NCBI GenBank assembly: GCA_036346225.1
Contig: JARFIW010001111.1
Span: 868,001 to 932,000 of the forward strand
Direction: 5' to 3'
Length of the DNA: 64,000 bases
DNA from: Platerodrilus igneus
Lineage: Eukaryota > Arthropoda > Insecta > Coleoptera > Lycidae
Position numbers and translations under genes: made by a program. The notes under the pieces were generated by a model. The model was given only the letters and a program-made list of their open reading frames with translations, ran no database searches and was not told the origin of the DNA. How positions within the stretch are numbered: the first letter of the stretch is position 1; each line of letters opens with the position of its first letter. Positions 33,601 to 46,811 of the stretch are shown here, piece by piece.

Positions 33601-36600
33601 GTGTGAAATCGAAAAAGTGTTGAGGTTTCAGCTTAGGTTATAGTTGAAATGTTTTACTGCTAAGCAAAAAACGAATGTGTGACATGTGCGGAAAATTGTG
33701 AGCAAAAGTGCTTGAAGTGTTAGTTTCAGCTTAGGTTAGTGTTTGAAATGTTTTACGCCAAAACAAGAGAATCATGCGAAGGTACATGTGCTGAAATAGT
33801 GTTGAGGTTTCAGCTTAGGTTTAGTATTGAAATGTTTAATACTAAGACGAAAATAATCGAACGGTACATGTGTGAAAATAGTGCTATGGCATAAATAGTG
33901 TGAATTGAAAAGTGTTGAGGTTTCATCTTAGGTTAGTTATTGAAAGTTTTACTGCTAAAACAAGATAATAGTGCAATGCGAAAATAGTGTTAGGTTTCAG
34001 CTTAGGTTAGTGTGAAATGTTTTACTACTAAGACAAAATATCGAATGGGTAGCATAGTGTGAGTTGTTATGCATAAATATTGCTGAATGAAATAGTGTTG
34101 AGGTTTCAGCTTAGGTTAGTAGTTGAAATGTTTACTGCAAGACAAAAGTAATGAAGTGTACATGTGCGAAAAAGTGTTGAGCATAAATATGCTGAATCGA
34201 AAACAGTGTTGAGGTTTCAGCTTAGGTTAGTAGTTGAAATGTTTTACTGCTAAGACAAAATAATCGAACGAGTACATGTGGATAAATAGTGAATGAAAAG
34301 TGTTGGGTTTCAGCTTAGGTTAGTAGTTGAAATGTTTTACTGTACTAAGACAAAGATAATCGAACGGTACATGTGTGAAAATAGTGCTATGGCATAAATA
34401 GTGCTGAATCGAAAAGTGTTGAGGTTTCAGCTTAGGTTAGTTTTGAAATGTTTTACTGCCAAGACAAAAATATCGAAGTACATGTGGTGACAATGTGCTG
34501 AATCGAAAAAGTGTTGAGGTTTCAGCTTAGGTTAGTAGTTGAAATGTTTATACTGCAAGACAAAAGTAATCGAACGTGTACATGTGGAAAATAGTTGCTT
34601 GAGCATAAATAGTGCTGAATCGAAAACAGTGTTGAGGTTTCAGCTTAGGTTAGTAGTTGAAATGTTTTACTGCTAAAACAAAATAATCGAACGGGTACAT
34701 GTGTGAAAAGTTGTTAAGCATAAATAGTGCTGAATCGAAAACAGTGTTGAGGTTTCAGCTTAGGTTAGTGTTGAAATGTTTTACTGCCAAGACAAATAGG
34801 ATGCAATGTGTAATGTGCGGAAATTGTTGAATAAATAGTGCTGAATCGAAAACAGTGTTGAGGTTTCAGCTTAGGTTAGTAGTTGAAATGTTTACTGCTA
34901 AGACAAAGTATCGAACGGTACATGTGTGAAAATAGTGTATGGATAAATAGTGCTGAATCGAAAACGTGTTGAGGTTTCAGCTTAGGTTAGTAGTTGAAAT
35001 ATTTACTGCAAGACAAATGTCGAACAAGGCGTGAAAATAGTGTATAGTGCATTGAAAATTAGTAAGTCAGTATTGAAGTGTATCAGCAGGTAGTGCGTGA
35101 AAATGTTTAATGGACATAAATAGTGCTGAACGTACATGTGAAATAGTGTTGAGTTTCAGCAATTAGGTGATTGAAAAGTTTGAGTTTCAGCTTAGTATAT
35201 TGAATGTTTTACTGCTAAGACAAAATAATCGAACGGGTACATGTGTGGAAAAGTGCTATGGCATAAATAGTGCTGAATTGAAACAGTTTGAGTTTCACTT
35301 AGGTTAGTTATTGAAATGTTTTACTGCAAAACAAAAATATCGAACGGGTGCATGTTGGTTGTTATGATAAATAGTTGAATTGATGTAGTTTCAGCTTAGG
35401 TTAGTAGTTGAAATGTTTTATACTAAGAAAAGTAATGAAGTTACATGTGGAAAATAGTTATGCATAAATGTGTGAATTGAAAACAGTTTGAGTTTCACTT
35501 AGGTTAGTTATTGAAATGTTTTACTGCTAAAACAAAAATAATCAACGGGTCATTGGATGTTGAGTATATGTAAAAAGTAGTTTCAGATTGTAGTAAATGT
35601 CTATGAAAAATTGAATGCTTGTGTGAAATGTTATGCAAAAGTGCTGAATTGAAAAATTGAGTTTCAGCTTAGGTTAGTGTATGAAATGTTTTACTGCTAA
35701 GACAAAATAATCGAACGGTACATGGCGGAAAAATTGTTAGCTAGTAAATAGTGCTGAATTGAAAACAGTGTTGAAGTTTCAGCTAGTTATAGTTGAAAGT
35801 TTTACTGCAAGGCAAAAGTCGAGACATTGGAAATAGTGTGCTATTGCTGAGAATTGAGTTTAGCTTATTAAGAAATAGTTACGCAGAAAATATGAAGGAT
35901 ACATGTGCGAAAATATGTTGGTTTCAGCTTAGGTTAGTAGTTGAAATGTTTTACTGCTAAGACAAAATAATCGAACGGTACATGTGTGGAAAATAGTGCT
36001 ATGAGCATAAATAGTGCTGAATCGAAACAGTGTTGAGGTTTCAGCTTAGGTTAGTTATTGAAATGTTTTACTGCTAAGACAAAAATAATAGGCATGTGGG
36101 AAAAGTAGTGCATAAGTGCGAAATAGTGTTGTGGTTTCAGCTTAGGTTTAGTAGTTGAAATGTTTTACTACTAAGACATAAATAATCGAACGGTACATGT
36201 GTGAAATAAGTGCTATGGCATAAATAGTGATGAATTGAAAAGTTTTGGTTTCATCTTAGGTTAGTTATTGAAATGTTTTACTGCTAAAACAAAATAATCG
36301 AACGGTACATGTGTGTGAAGTTGTTGATGCATAAATAGTGCTGAATCGAAATAGTGTTGAGGTTTCAGCTTAGGTTAGTAGTTGAAATGTTTATACTAAG
36401 ACAAATAATCGAACATGTGATTTGAGTGTTAGTACTAAGTATTAGAAATTGACTAATGTGAGTATAAATAGTGCTGAATTGAAAACAGTGTTGAGTTTCA
36501 GCTTAGGTTAGTAGTTGAAATGTTTTACTGCTAAGACAAAATAATCGAACAGGTACATGTGTGAAAATAGTGCTAAGGCATAAATAGTGCTGAATCGAAA

Positions 36601-38600
36601 ACAGTGTTGAGGTTTCAGCTTAGGTTAGTAGTTGAAATGTTTTACTGCTAAGACAAAATATCGAACGGTACATGTGCGAAAATAGTGTAGCATATAGTGC
36701 TGAATAGTTTGAGTTTCAGCTTAGGTTAGTAGTTGAAATGTTTTACTGCTAAACAAAATAATCGAACGGGTACATGTGGAAATAAAAATGTGTAATGAAA
36801 ACTGTGTTTCAGCTTAGGTTAATAGTTGAAATGTTTTACTGCTAAGACAAAAGTAATTGAAGTTCACATGTGTGGAAAGTTGTTTGCATAAATAGTGCTA
36901 CTGCCAAAACAGTGTTGAGGTTTCAGCTTAGGTTAGTGTTTGAAATGTTTTACGCCAAGACAAAAATAGTCGATGTGGTATGTGCGAAAATAGTGTTGTG
37001 TTTAGTTAGGTTTAGTAGTTGAAATGTTTACTACTAAGACAAAATAATCGAACGGTACATGTGTGAAAATAGTGCTATGGCATAAATAGTGATGAATTGA
37101 AAAGTTTTGGTTTCATCTTAGGTTAGTTATTGAAATGTTTTACTGCTAAAACAAAATATCGAACGGGTACATGTGCGAAAATAGTGTTATGGTTTCAGCT
37201 TAGGTTTAGTAGTTGAAATGTTTTACTACTAAGACAAAATAATCGAGTACATGTGTGAAATGTGATGCATAAATAGTGTGAATTGAAAAGTTTGAGGTTT
37301 CATCTTAGGTTAGTATTGAAATGTTTTACTGCTAAACAAAATAATCGAACGGTACATGTGGGAATTGTTGAGCATAAATAGTGCTGAATCGAAAGTGTTG
37401 AGTTTCAGCTTAGGTTAGTAGTTGAAAGTTTTACTCTAAGACAAAATAATGACGGTAATGTGCGGAAATATTGTTGAGTAAAATATGCTGAATCTGAAAA
37501 AGTGTTGACGGTTTCAGCTTAGGTTAGTAATTGAAATGTTTAACTGCTAAGACAAAATAATCGAACGGTACATGTGTGAAAAATGTTGGATAAATAGTGC
37601 TGAATGAAAACAGTGTGAGGTTTCAGCTTAGTTAGTAGTTGAAATATTTTACTGCTAAGACAAAAATCGAACAGACATGTGTAGAAAATAGTGCTAAGGC
37701 ATAAATAATGCTGAATCGAAAACAGTGTTGAGGTTTCAGCTTAGGTTAGTGTTGAAATGTTTTACTGCCAAAACAAAAATCATCGAACGGGTACATGTGC
37801 GGAAAATTCATAAAACTAATGAAAGTGTTGTGGTTTCAGCTTAGGTTTAGTAGTTGAAATGTTTTATTACTAAGACAAAGATAATCGAACAGTGCATGTG
37901 TGGAAATAGTGCTATGAGCATAAATAGTGCTGAATTGAAAAGTTTTGCAGTTTCATCTTAGGTTAGTTATTGAAATGTTTTACTGCTAAAACAAAATAAT
38001 CAAACGGGTGCATGTGGGAAAATTGTTAATGCATAAATAGTGCTGAATTGAAATGTGTTGAGGTTTCAACTTAGGTTAATAGTTGAAATGTTCTACTGCC
38101 AAGGCAAAAAAGGTAATGGAAAGTGTGGTTAGCTGTATGTTGAATTCGTAAAAGAGAAGAATTGTGAAGTGAGCATAAATAGTGCTGAATTGAAAACAGT
38201 GTTGAGTTTCAGCTTAGGTTAGTGTTGAAATGTTTTACTGCCAAGACAAAAATCATCGAACGGAGTACATGTGCGGAAAATAGTGTTGTGGTTTCAGCTT
38301 AGGTTTAGTAGTTGAAATGTTTTACTACTAAGACAAAATAATCGAACTGTACATGTGTGACGATAGTGGTATGGCATAAATAGTGCTGAATTGAAAAGTT
38401 TTGCAGTTTCATCTTAGGTTAGTTATTGAAATGTTTTACTGCTAAAACAAAAATAATCAAACGGGTGCATGTGTGGAAAATAGTGTTAATGCTAGTTAAA
38501 TAGTTTTCTGCATTAGAATTTGAAAATGCAAGTGTTGAAAAGTTTCAGTCTTAGGTTATATTGAAATGTTTTACTGCAAGACAAAATAATCGAATGTGTA
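27650..38600. repeat. Indel-damaged central section of satellite
   Basis: From about 27650 the monomers abruptly lose single bases, mostly within homopolymers and CG/GT steps (for example CAAAATAATGAAC, GCATGGCGGAAA), and many are truncated or scrambled (31380-31450, 35030-35200, 35550-35650). Clean monomers resume by about 38640. The pattern resembles an unpolished long-read consensus over a collapsed repeat more than natural divergence. A smaller damaged patch lies at 41740-43740. Confidence 0.7.
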
Positions 38601-38639
38601 CATGTGCGGGAAAATTGTTGAGCATAAATAGTGCTGAAT

Positions 38640-41600
38640 TGAAAACAGTGTTGAAGTTTCAGCTTAGGTTAGTTTTTGAAACGTTTACTGCTAAGACAAA
38701 AATAATCGAACGGGTATATGTGCGGAAAAATTGTTGAGCATAAATAGTGCTGAATCGAAAACAGTATTGAGTTTTCAGCTTACGTTAGTAGTTGAAACAT
38801 TTTGCTGCTAAGACAAACGTAGTCGAATAGGCACATGTGTGAAAATAGTGCTAAGGCATTAATAGTGCTGAATCGAAAATAGTGTTGTGGTTTCAGCTTA
38901 GGTTTAGTAGTTGAAATGTTTTACTACTAAGACATAAATAATCGAACGGTACATGTGTGAAGATAGTGCTATGGCATAAATAGTGATGAATTGAAAAGTT
39001 TTGCTGTTTCATCTTAGGTTAGTTATTGAAATGTTTTACTGCTAAAACAAAAATAATCGAACGGTTACATGTGTGGTGTAGTTGTTGATGCATAAATAGT
39101 GCTGAATCGAAAAGTGTTGAGGTTTCAGCTTAGGTTAGTAATTGAAATGTTTAAGTACTAAGACAAAAATAATCCAACGGGTATATGTGCAGAGAAATTG
39201 TTGAGTATAAATAGTGCTGAATCGAAAACAATTGAGTTTTCAGCTTACGTTAGTAGTTGAAACATTTTACTGCTAAGACAAACGTAGTCGAATAGGCACA
39301 TGTGTGAAAATAGTGCTAAGGCATTAATAGTGCTGAATCGAAAACAGTGTTGAGGTTTCAGCTTAGGTTAGTGGTAGAAATGTTTTACTGCCATGACAAA
39401 AATCATCGAACGGATACATGTGCGAAAATAGTGTTGCATTTTTAGCTTAGGTTAGTAGTTGAAATATTTTACTGTTAAGACAAAAGTAATCGAACGGGCA
39501 CATGTGTGAAAAAAGTGCTAAGGCATAAATAGTGCTGAATCGAAGACAGTGTTGAGGTTTCAGCTTAGGTTAGTGTTTGAAATGTTTTACAGCCAAGACA
39601 AAAATCATCGAACGGGTACATGTGCGAAAATAGTGTTGTGGTTTCAGCTTAGGTTTAGTAGTTGAAATGTTTACTACTAAGACAAAAATAATCGAACGGT
39701 ACATGTGTGAAAATAGTGCTATGGCATAAATAGTGATGAATTGAAAAGTTTTGCGTTTTCATCTTAGGTTAGTTATTGAAATTTTTTACTGCTAAAACAA
39801 AAATGATCGAACGGGTACATGTGCGAAAATAGTGTTATGGTTTCAGCTTAGGTTTAGTAGTTGAAATGTTTTACTACTAAGACAAAAATAATCGAATGGG
39901 TACATGTGTGGGGAAGTTGTTGATGCATAAATAGTGCTGAATCGAAAAGTGTTGAGGTTTCAGCTTAGGTTAGTAGATAAAATGTTGTACTGCCAAGACA
40001 AAAGCAATGGAATGTGTACATGTGCGGAAAAATTATTGACCAATATTTTTTGCTGAATCGAAAACAGTGTTGAGGTTTCAGCTTAGGTTAGTAATTGAAA
40101 CGTTTAACTACTAAGACAAAAATAATCGAACGTGTATATGTGCGGAAAAATTGTTGAGTATAAATGCGCTGAATCGAAAACAGTGTTGCGGTTTCAGCTT
40201 AGGTTAGTAGTTGAAATATTTTACTGTTAAGACAAAAATAATCGAACGGTACATGTGTGAAAATAGTGCTATGGCATAAATAGTGATGAATTGAAAAGTT
40301 TTGCGGTTTCATCTTAGGTTAGTTATTGAAATGTTTTACTGCTAAAACAAAAATAATCGAACGGGTACATGTGTGTGGAAGTTGTTGATGCATAAATAGT
40401 GCTGAATCGAAAAGTGTTCAGGTTTCAGCTTGGGTTAGTAGTTGAAATGTTTTACTGCCAAGACAAAAGTGATGGAATGTGTACATGTGCGGAAAAATTG
40501 TTGACCATAAATAGTGCTGAATTGAAAACAGTGTTGAGGTTTCAGCTTAGGTTAGTAATTGAAATGTTTAACTGCCAAGACACAAATAATCGAACGGGTA
40601 TATGTGTGGAAAAATTGTTGAGTATAAATAGTGCTGAATCGAAAACAGTGTCGAGTTTTCAGCTTACGTTAGTAGTTGAAACATTTTGCTGCTAAGACAA
40701 ACGTAGTCGAATAGGCACATGTGTGAAAATAGTGCTAAGGCATTAATAGTGCTGAATCGAAAACTGTGTTGAGGTCTCAGCTTAGGTTAGTGGTTGAAAT
40801 GTTTTACTGCCAAGACAAAAATCATCGAACGGATACATGTGCGAAAATAGTGTTGCGTTTTTAGCGTAGGTTAGTAGTTGAAATATTTTACTGTTAAGAC
40901 AAAAGTAATCGAACGGGCACATGTGTGAAAAAAGTGCTAAGGCATAAATAGTGCTGAATCGAAGACAGTGTTGAGGTTTCAGCTTAGGTTAGTGGTTGAA
41001 ATGTTTTACTGCCAAGACAAAAATCATCGAACGGATACATGTGCGAAAATAGTGTTGCGTTTTTAGCGTAGGTTAGTAGTTGAAATATTTTACTGTTAAG
41101 ACAGAAGTAATCGAACGGGCACATGTGTGAAAAAAGTGCTAAGGCATAAATAGTGCTGAATCGAAGACAGTGTTGAGGTTTCAGCTTAGGTTAGTGTTTG
41201 AAATGTTTTACAGCCAAGACAAAAATCATCGAACGGGTGCATGTGCGAAAATAGTGTTGTGGTTTCAGCTTAGGTTTAGTAGTTGAAATGTTTTATTACT
41301 AAGACGAAGATAATCGAACAGTACATGTGTGAAAATAGTGCTATGGCATAAATCGTGCTGAATTGAAAAGTTTTGCAGTTTCATCTTAGGTTAGTTATTG
41401 AAATGTTTTACTGCTAAAACAAAAATAATCAAACGGGTGCATGTGTGGGAAAATTGTTAATGCATAAATAGTGCTGAATTGAAATGTGTTGAGGTTTCAG
41501 CTTAGGTTAGTTTTTGAAACGTTTAACTGCTAAGACAAAAATAATCGAACGGGTACATGCGCGGAAAAATTGTTGAGTATAAATAGTGCTGAATCGAAAA

Positions 41601-44600
41601 CAGTATTGAGTTTTCAGCGTACGTTAGTAGTTGAAACATTTTGCTGCTAAGGCAAACGTAGTCGAATAGGCACATGTGTGAAAATAGTGCTAAGGCATTA
41701 ATAGTGATGAATTGAAAACGTGTTGAGGTTTCAGCTTAGGTTAGTTTGAAATGTTTTACTGCAAGACAAAAATCATCGAACGGATACATGTGCGAAAATA
41801 GTGTTGCGATTTTAGCTTAGTTAGTAGTTGAAAATTTACTGTAAGACAAAAGTATCGAAGGCACATGTGTGAAAAAGTGTAAGGCATAAATAGTGCTGAA
41901 TCGAAACAGTGTTGAGGTTTCAGCTTAGGTTAGTGTTGAAATGTTTTACTGCCAAGACAAAAATCATGAACGAGTGTACATGTGCGAAAATAGTGTTGTG
42001 GTTTCAGCTTAGGTTAGTAGTGAAATGTTTTACTCTGACATAAATAATCGAACGGATACATGTGATTCTGAAAATATAGAATTAAAAGTTTGCGTTTATC
42101 TTAGGTTAGTTATTGAAAAGTTTTACTGCTAAACAAAATAATCGAACGGACATGTGTGAAATAGTTGTTGAAGCATAAATAGTGCTGAATCGAAACAGTG
42201 TTGAGGTTTCAGCTTAGGTTAGTGTTGAAATGTTTTACTGCCAAGACAAAATATGGAAGGGTACATGTGCGGAAAAAATTAAAAGTGTTGGGTTTCAGCT
42301 TAGGTTTAGTAATTGAAATGTTTAATACTAAGACAAAAATAATCAACGGGTAATGTGGAAAAATTGTTGGATAAATAGTGCTGAATTGAAAAAGTTTTGA
42401 GTTTTCACTTAGGTTAGTTATTGAAAATTTTTACTGCTAAACAAAAATCGAATACACGTGAAAAACAAGGTTATGGTAGCTTAGGTTTAGTTAGGTTGTG
42501 GTAGAAAATGTTTTATGATGCAAAAATAGGGATAATTGGAAAATAGTGTTGCGTTTACTTAGGTTAAATAGTTGAAATTTTTACTGTAAGACAAAAGTAA
42601 TCGAACGGGACATGTGTGAAAAGTGTTAAGGCATAAATAGTGCTGAATCAAACAGTGTTGAGGTTTCAGCTTAGGTTAGTTTTGAAATGTTTTACAGCCA
42701 AGACAAAAATCATCGAACGGGTCATGTGCGGAAAATAGTGTTGTGGTTTCAGCTTAGGTTTAGTAGTTGAAATGTTTACTACTAAGACAAAATAGTCGAA
42801 CGTACATGTGTGAAAATAGTGCTATGGCATAAATAGTGATGAATTGAAAAGTTTTGCGGTTTCATCTTAGGTTAGTTATTGAAATGTTTTACTGCTAAAA
42901 AAAATAAGGTAACGGGTGATGGTGTTGGGAAAATGTTTATACTAAGCATAAAAATAAGTACTTTGAAAATTGGAAAATAGTTGTTGAAAGGTTTTCAGCA
43001 TTTAGGTTAATTATTGGAAATGTTTTACTGCTAAACAAAATAATCGAACGGGTACATTGGGGAAAATTGTTGATGCATAAATAGTGCTGAATCGAAATGT
43101 GTTGAGTTTTCAGCTTAGGTTAGTAGTTGTAAATGTTTTACTACTAAGACAAAAATAATCGAACGGGTACATGTGCGGAAATTGTCTTGAGGTTTCTGCT
43201 TAGGGTAGTAGTTGAAATGTGTTACTACTAAGAAAAAATTGTCGAACCTTACATGTGTGAAATTAGTTCTAAAGCATAAATAGTGCTGAATTGAAAACAG
43301 TGTTAAGTTTCAGCTTAGGTTAGGTATTAAATGTTTAACGCAAGACAAAAATCAGGAATGGGAAAATGTGCGGAAAATAGCTGTTTGTGGGTTTCAGTTA
43401 GGTTAGTAGTTGAAATGTTTTAACTCTAAGACAAAAAATCGACGGTACATTGGGAAAATTGTTAGCATAAATAGTGCTGAATCGAAGTGTTGAGGTTTCA
43501 GCTTTTTTTAGTAGCTGAAATGCTTTATGCTAAGGCAAAAGTAACAGAACGTGTACATGTGCGGAAAAATTATTGAGCAATATTTGTGCTTAATCGAAAA
43601 CGGTGTTGAGGTTTCAGCTTAGGTTAGTAGTTGAAATGTTTTACTACCAAGACAAAAATAATTGGAAATTCGGTGTTACCGGAAAAATTGGTTGAAATTT
43701 TCGGAAAAATCAGTGGGTTTGGTAGGGGTTTCAGCTTAGGTTTAGTAGTTGAAATGTTTTACTATTAAGACAAAAATAATCGAACGGTACATGTGTGAAA
43801 ATAGTGGTATGGCATAAATAGTGATTAATTGAAAAGTTTTGCGGTTTCATCTTAGGTTAGTTATTGAAACGTTTTCCTGCTAAAACAAAAATAATCGAAC
43901 GGGTACATGTGTGGGGAAGTTGTTGATGCATAAATAGTGCTGAATCGAAAAGTGTTCAGGTTTCAGCTTAGGTTAGTAGTTGAAATGTTTTACTGCCAAG
44001 ACAAAAGTAATGGAATGTGTACCTGTGCGGAAAAATTGTTGAATTGAAAACAGTGTTGAGGTTTCATCTTAGGTTAGTAATTGAAATGTTTAACTGCTAA
44101 GACAAAAATAATCGAACAGGTATATGTGCAGAAAAATGGTTGAGTATAAATAGTGCTGAATCGAAAACTATTGAGTTTTCAGCTTACGTTAGTAGTTGAA
44201 ACATTTTACTGCTAAGACAAACGTAGTCGAATAGGCACGTGTGTGAAAATAGTGCTAAGGCAGTAATAGTGCTGAATCGAAAACAGTGTTGAGGTTTCAG
44301 CTTAGGTTAGTGGTTGAAATGTTTTACTGCCATGACAAAAATAATCGAACGGTACATGTGTGAAAATGGTGCTATGGCATAAATAGTGCTGAATTGAAAA
44401 GCTTTGAGGTTTCAGCTTAGGCTAGTAACTGAAATGTGTAACTTGTAAGACAAAAATAATCGAACGGGTACATGTGCGGAAAAATTGTTGAGTATAAATA
44501 GTGCTGAATCGAAAACAGTGTTGAGTTTTTATCTTACGTTGGTAGTTGAAATATTTTACTGCTAAGACAAACGTAGTCGAACAGACATGTGTGAAAATAG

Positions 44601-45318
44601 TGCTAAGGCATTAATAGTGTTGAATCGAAAACAGTGTTGAGGTTTCAGCTTAGGTTTAATAGTTGAAATGTTTTATTACTAAGACGAAGATAATCGAACA
44701 GTACATGTGTGAAAATAGTGCTATGCCATAAATAGTGCTGAATTGAAAAGTTTTGCAGTTTCATCTTAGGTTAGTTATTGAAATGTTTTACTGCTTAAAC
44801 AAATATAATCAAATGGGTACATGTGTGGGAAAATTGTTAATGCATAAATAGTGCTGAATTGAAAAGTGTTGAAGTTTCAGCTTAGGTTAGTAGTTGAAAT
44901 GTTTTACTGCCAAGGCAAAAGTAATGGAATGTGTACATGTGCGGAAAAATTGTTGAGCATAAATAGTGCTGAATTGAAAACAGTGTTGAAGTTTCAGCTT
45001 AGGTTAGTTTTTGAAACGTTTAACTGCTAAGACAAAAATAATCGAACGGGTACATGTGCAGAAAAATTGTTGAGTATAAATAGTGCTGAATCGAAAACTG
45101 TATTGAATTTTCAGCTTACGTTAGTAGTTGAAACAATTTGCTGCTAAGACAAATGTAGTCGAATAGGCACATGTGTGAAAATAGTGTGAAGGCATTAATA
45201 GTGCTGAATCGAAAACTGTGTTGAGGTTTCAGCTTAAGTTAGTGGTTGTAATGTTTTACTGCCAAGACAAAAATCATTGAACGGGTACATGTGCGAAAAT
45301 AGTGTTGTTGTTTTTAGA
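38640..45318. repeat. Right part of satellite array
   Basis: Mostly clean monomers again. A roughly 170-base block at 39270-39440 is nearly identical to 23483-23650, 15.8 kb away, and an approximately 200-base pair of monomers is duplicated in tandem at about 40770 and 40970. The array ends at about 45318, where GTGTTGTTGTTTTTAGAAG leaves the consensus. Confidence 0.85.
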
Positions 45319-45627
45319 AGAAAAACCCTACCAAAAATTGTGTCTTTGCCATGATGGCTACTTACTTTCAAGAAAAAATTGATTTCTGTAAAATATAGAA
45401 TAAACTTAATAATCTTGCTTTAATTGTATCATGTACTGCTATATTCATAAAACAAGCTTCTGTAGTGCATAAATTAAACTAATTTTTTCGTTAAAAGACT
45501 TGATTCTTCTCACACAACCTATTTTGAAAAACCAGATTTTCATATCAGTTTGTAAAGAGAGCATCGTGTAATTGTACTTACTTGTTATTACGATTTTTGT
45601 AAACAATGACATTTTCTAAATACATAC

Positions 45628-45768
45628 CTTGAATAAATGCAAGCTTCTCATACAAGTTTGTGTCTTTGGTAGTTTCATAACCAGGAATATTTAGAGCCTT
45701 CAGGGTACTTCTATCTTGAATCATCACCACCATTTTCCTTCCTCTTGATGCAAGCAACATAATTGATA
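45628..45768 (-). CDS. Candidate internal exon, unknown protein
   Basis: The minus strand has a strong acceptor (a run of T then TAG at 45769-45770) and a strong donor GTATGT (45622-45627) bounding 141 bases. The open frame reads SIMLLASRGRKMVVMIQDRS, then TLKALNIPGYETTKDTNLYE, KLAFIQ. The exon is phase 1-1 in that frame. The residues look like a real globular protein, but I cannot name the family. Its next exon would have to lie to the left, across or before the satellite. Confidence 0.4.
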
Positions 45769-46760
45769 CTAAAAAAAAAGCAAATAAAGGTACACTGTCA
45801 AGTAGGCAATTTCTATTATAATAATTTAAACTTATAGGTAATATACTAATTTTGGTTTCAGATATTTATTGTGAGAAGGAAGTTCATCAGAAATTTATCT
45901 TTTGACTCGAAAAGAAAAGAGCAAAGTTCAAGACTGTGATAACAAAATTTATTTGCTGACCCAGTTGTTTCAAAAAACTTTAACTACTTATTGCTATCAA
46001 ATGAAAAATATTTAAACCTCTCAGAATCTAATGTTCCGTAAAAGGTACAATATTTATATTATAGCGGATAAGAAAAATAATTGAATACTCTTGGAATTTG
46101 AAGAAAGATTTATAAATGCTTTTTTTTCTGTGAAATCATGTGTTTAAATTCACCGCACATGTCAACGGAACCACGAAATATGCGGCCATCCATAATAAAT
46201 TTTGTTTCAGATTTATTTGAAAATATCTTTTTTAAACGAATACAAAATGAAAACCTTAAAATTCTGGAGATGCCCTGCAATTGAAGGTCATGGCTTTGAC
46301 ACGTTCGTCCATAACCTTCGTCCCTGCTATTTTTAAATCTCCCGCCAATTCCATGCAAAACCGGCCCCTTTGATTTCAAATTTTTATGAAAATTCGACAA
46401 CTTTCGAGAGGTATTTTGGTACACTTTCCTAAAAACAGTGAGCTTGAATGGTTTTAATTATGTTAAATGTTGTTTTCTACAGCATCACCTGCAAATATAG
46501 AAATTTTAACCTAGTTTTAAATTTCTGAAAACCAAAATGCAGTTTATATACCTTATAGTATTATAGCAATTAAACAAACATTCCCATTAGGAATAATAAT
46601 ATATCTGACCATTATGTTAAATGACACCATTTTTAACGTTTTAAATTTATATTAACTACTTTAATATTACCTACCTGTTTTGTAACAATAATTACCTGCA
46701 CCATAAATTAATGATAGTGAATAATGATTACAATTTAATTCCAATATTAAGTTCACTTAC

Positions 46761-46811
46761 AATACAGAAAACACTTGCAACAAACACACGAAGCAAAGGT
46801 TTCAAACGCAT
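46761..46811 (-). CDS. Candidate first exon encoding a signal peptide
   Basis: ATG at 46811 starts MRLKPLLRVFVASVFCI, with a basic N-terminus and a hydrophobic core like a secretory signal peptide. It is followed at once by a consensus donor GTAAGT (46755-46760). It lies on the same strand and about 1 kb upstream of the candidate exon at 45628-45768, but the phases (0 versus 1) do not join directly, so an intermediate exon would be needed. Short length keeps confidence low. Confidence 0.3.

Larger units (their letters stand above)
21541..45318. repeat. Satellite DNA array, about 118-bp monomer, 23.8 kb
   Basis: The full monomer is about 118 bases, reading (+): GAGGTTTCAGCTTAGGTTAG, TAGTTGAAATGTTTTACTGC, TAAGACAAAAATAATCGAAC, GGGTACATGTGTGAAAATAG, TGCTAAGGCATAAATAGTGC, TGAATCGAAAACAGTGTT. 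A short form of about 82 bases lacks the GCATAAATAGTGCTGAATCG section. Well over 150 copies are present, all in one orientation. Open frames in it (for example at 25442, 25875, 26307 and 40399) are by-products of the repeat and are not genes. The array is AT-rich and starts right after the TA and foldback region. A centromeric or heterochromatic location is possible but not shown. Confidence 0.95.

Noticed and set aside
21541..45318. Regularly spaced repeats as a possible CRISPR array
   Set aside because: Monomers are contiguous with no unique spacers, the genome is eukaryotic and no cas genes are present; this is satellite DNA.
46110..46424. 104-codon minus frame after a possible acceptor site
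   Set aside because: I considered a degenerate immunoglobulin-type exon in an adjacent frame (FNCRASPE), but stops interrupt that frame and the open frame has no recognisable features.
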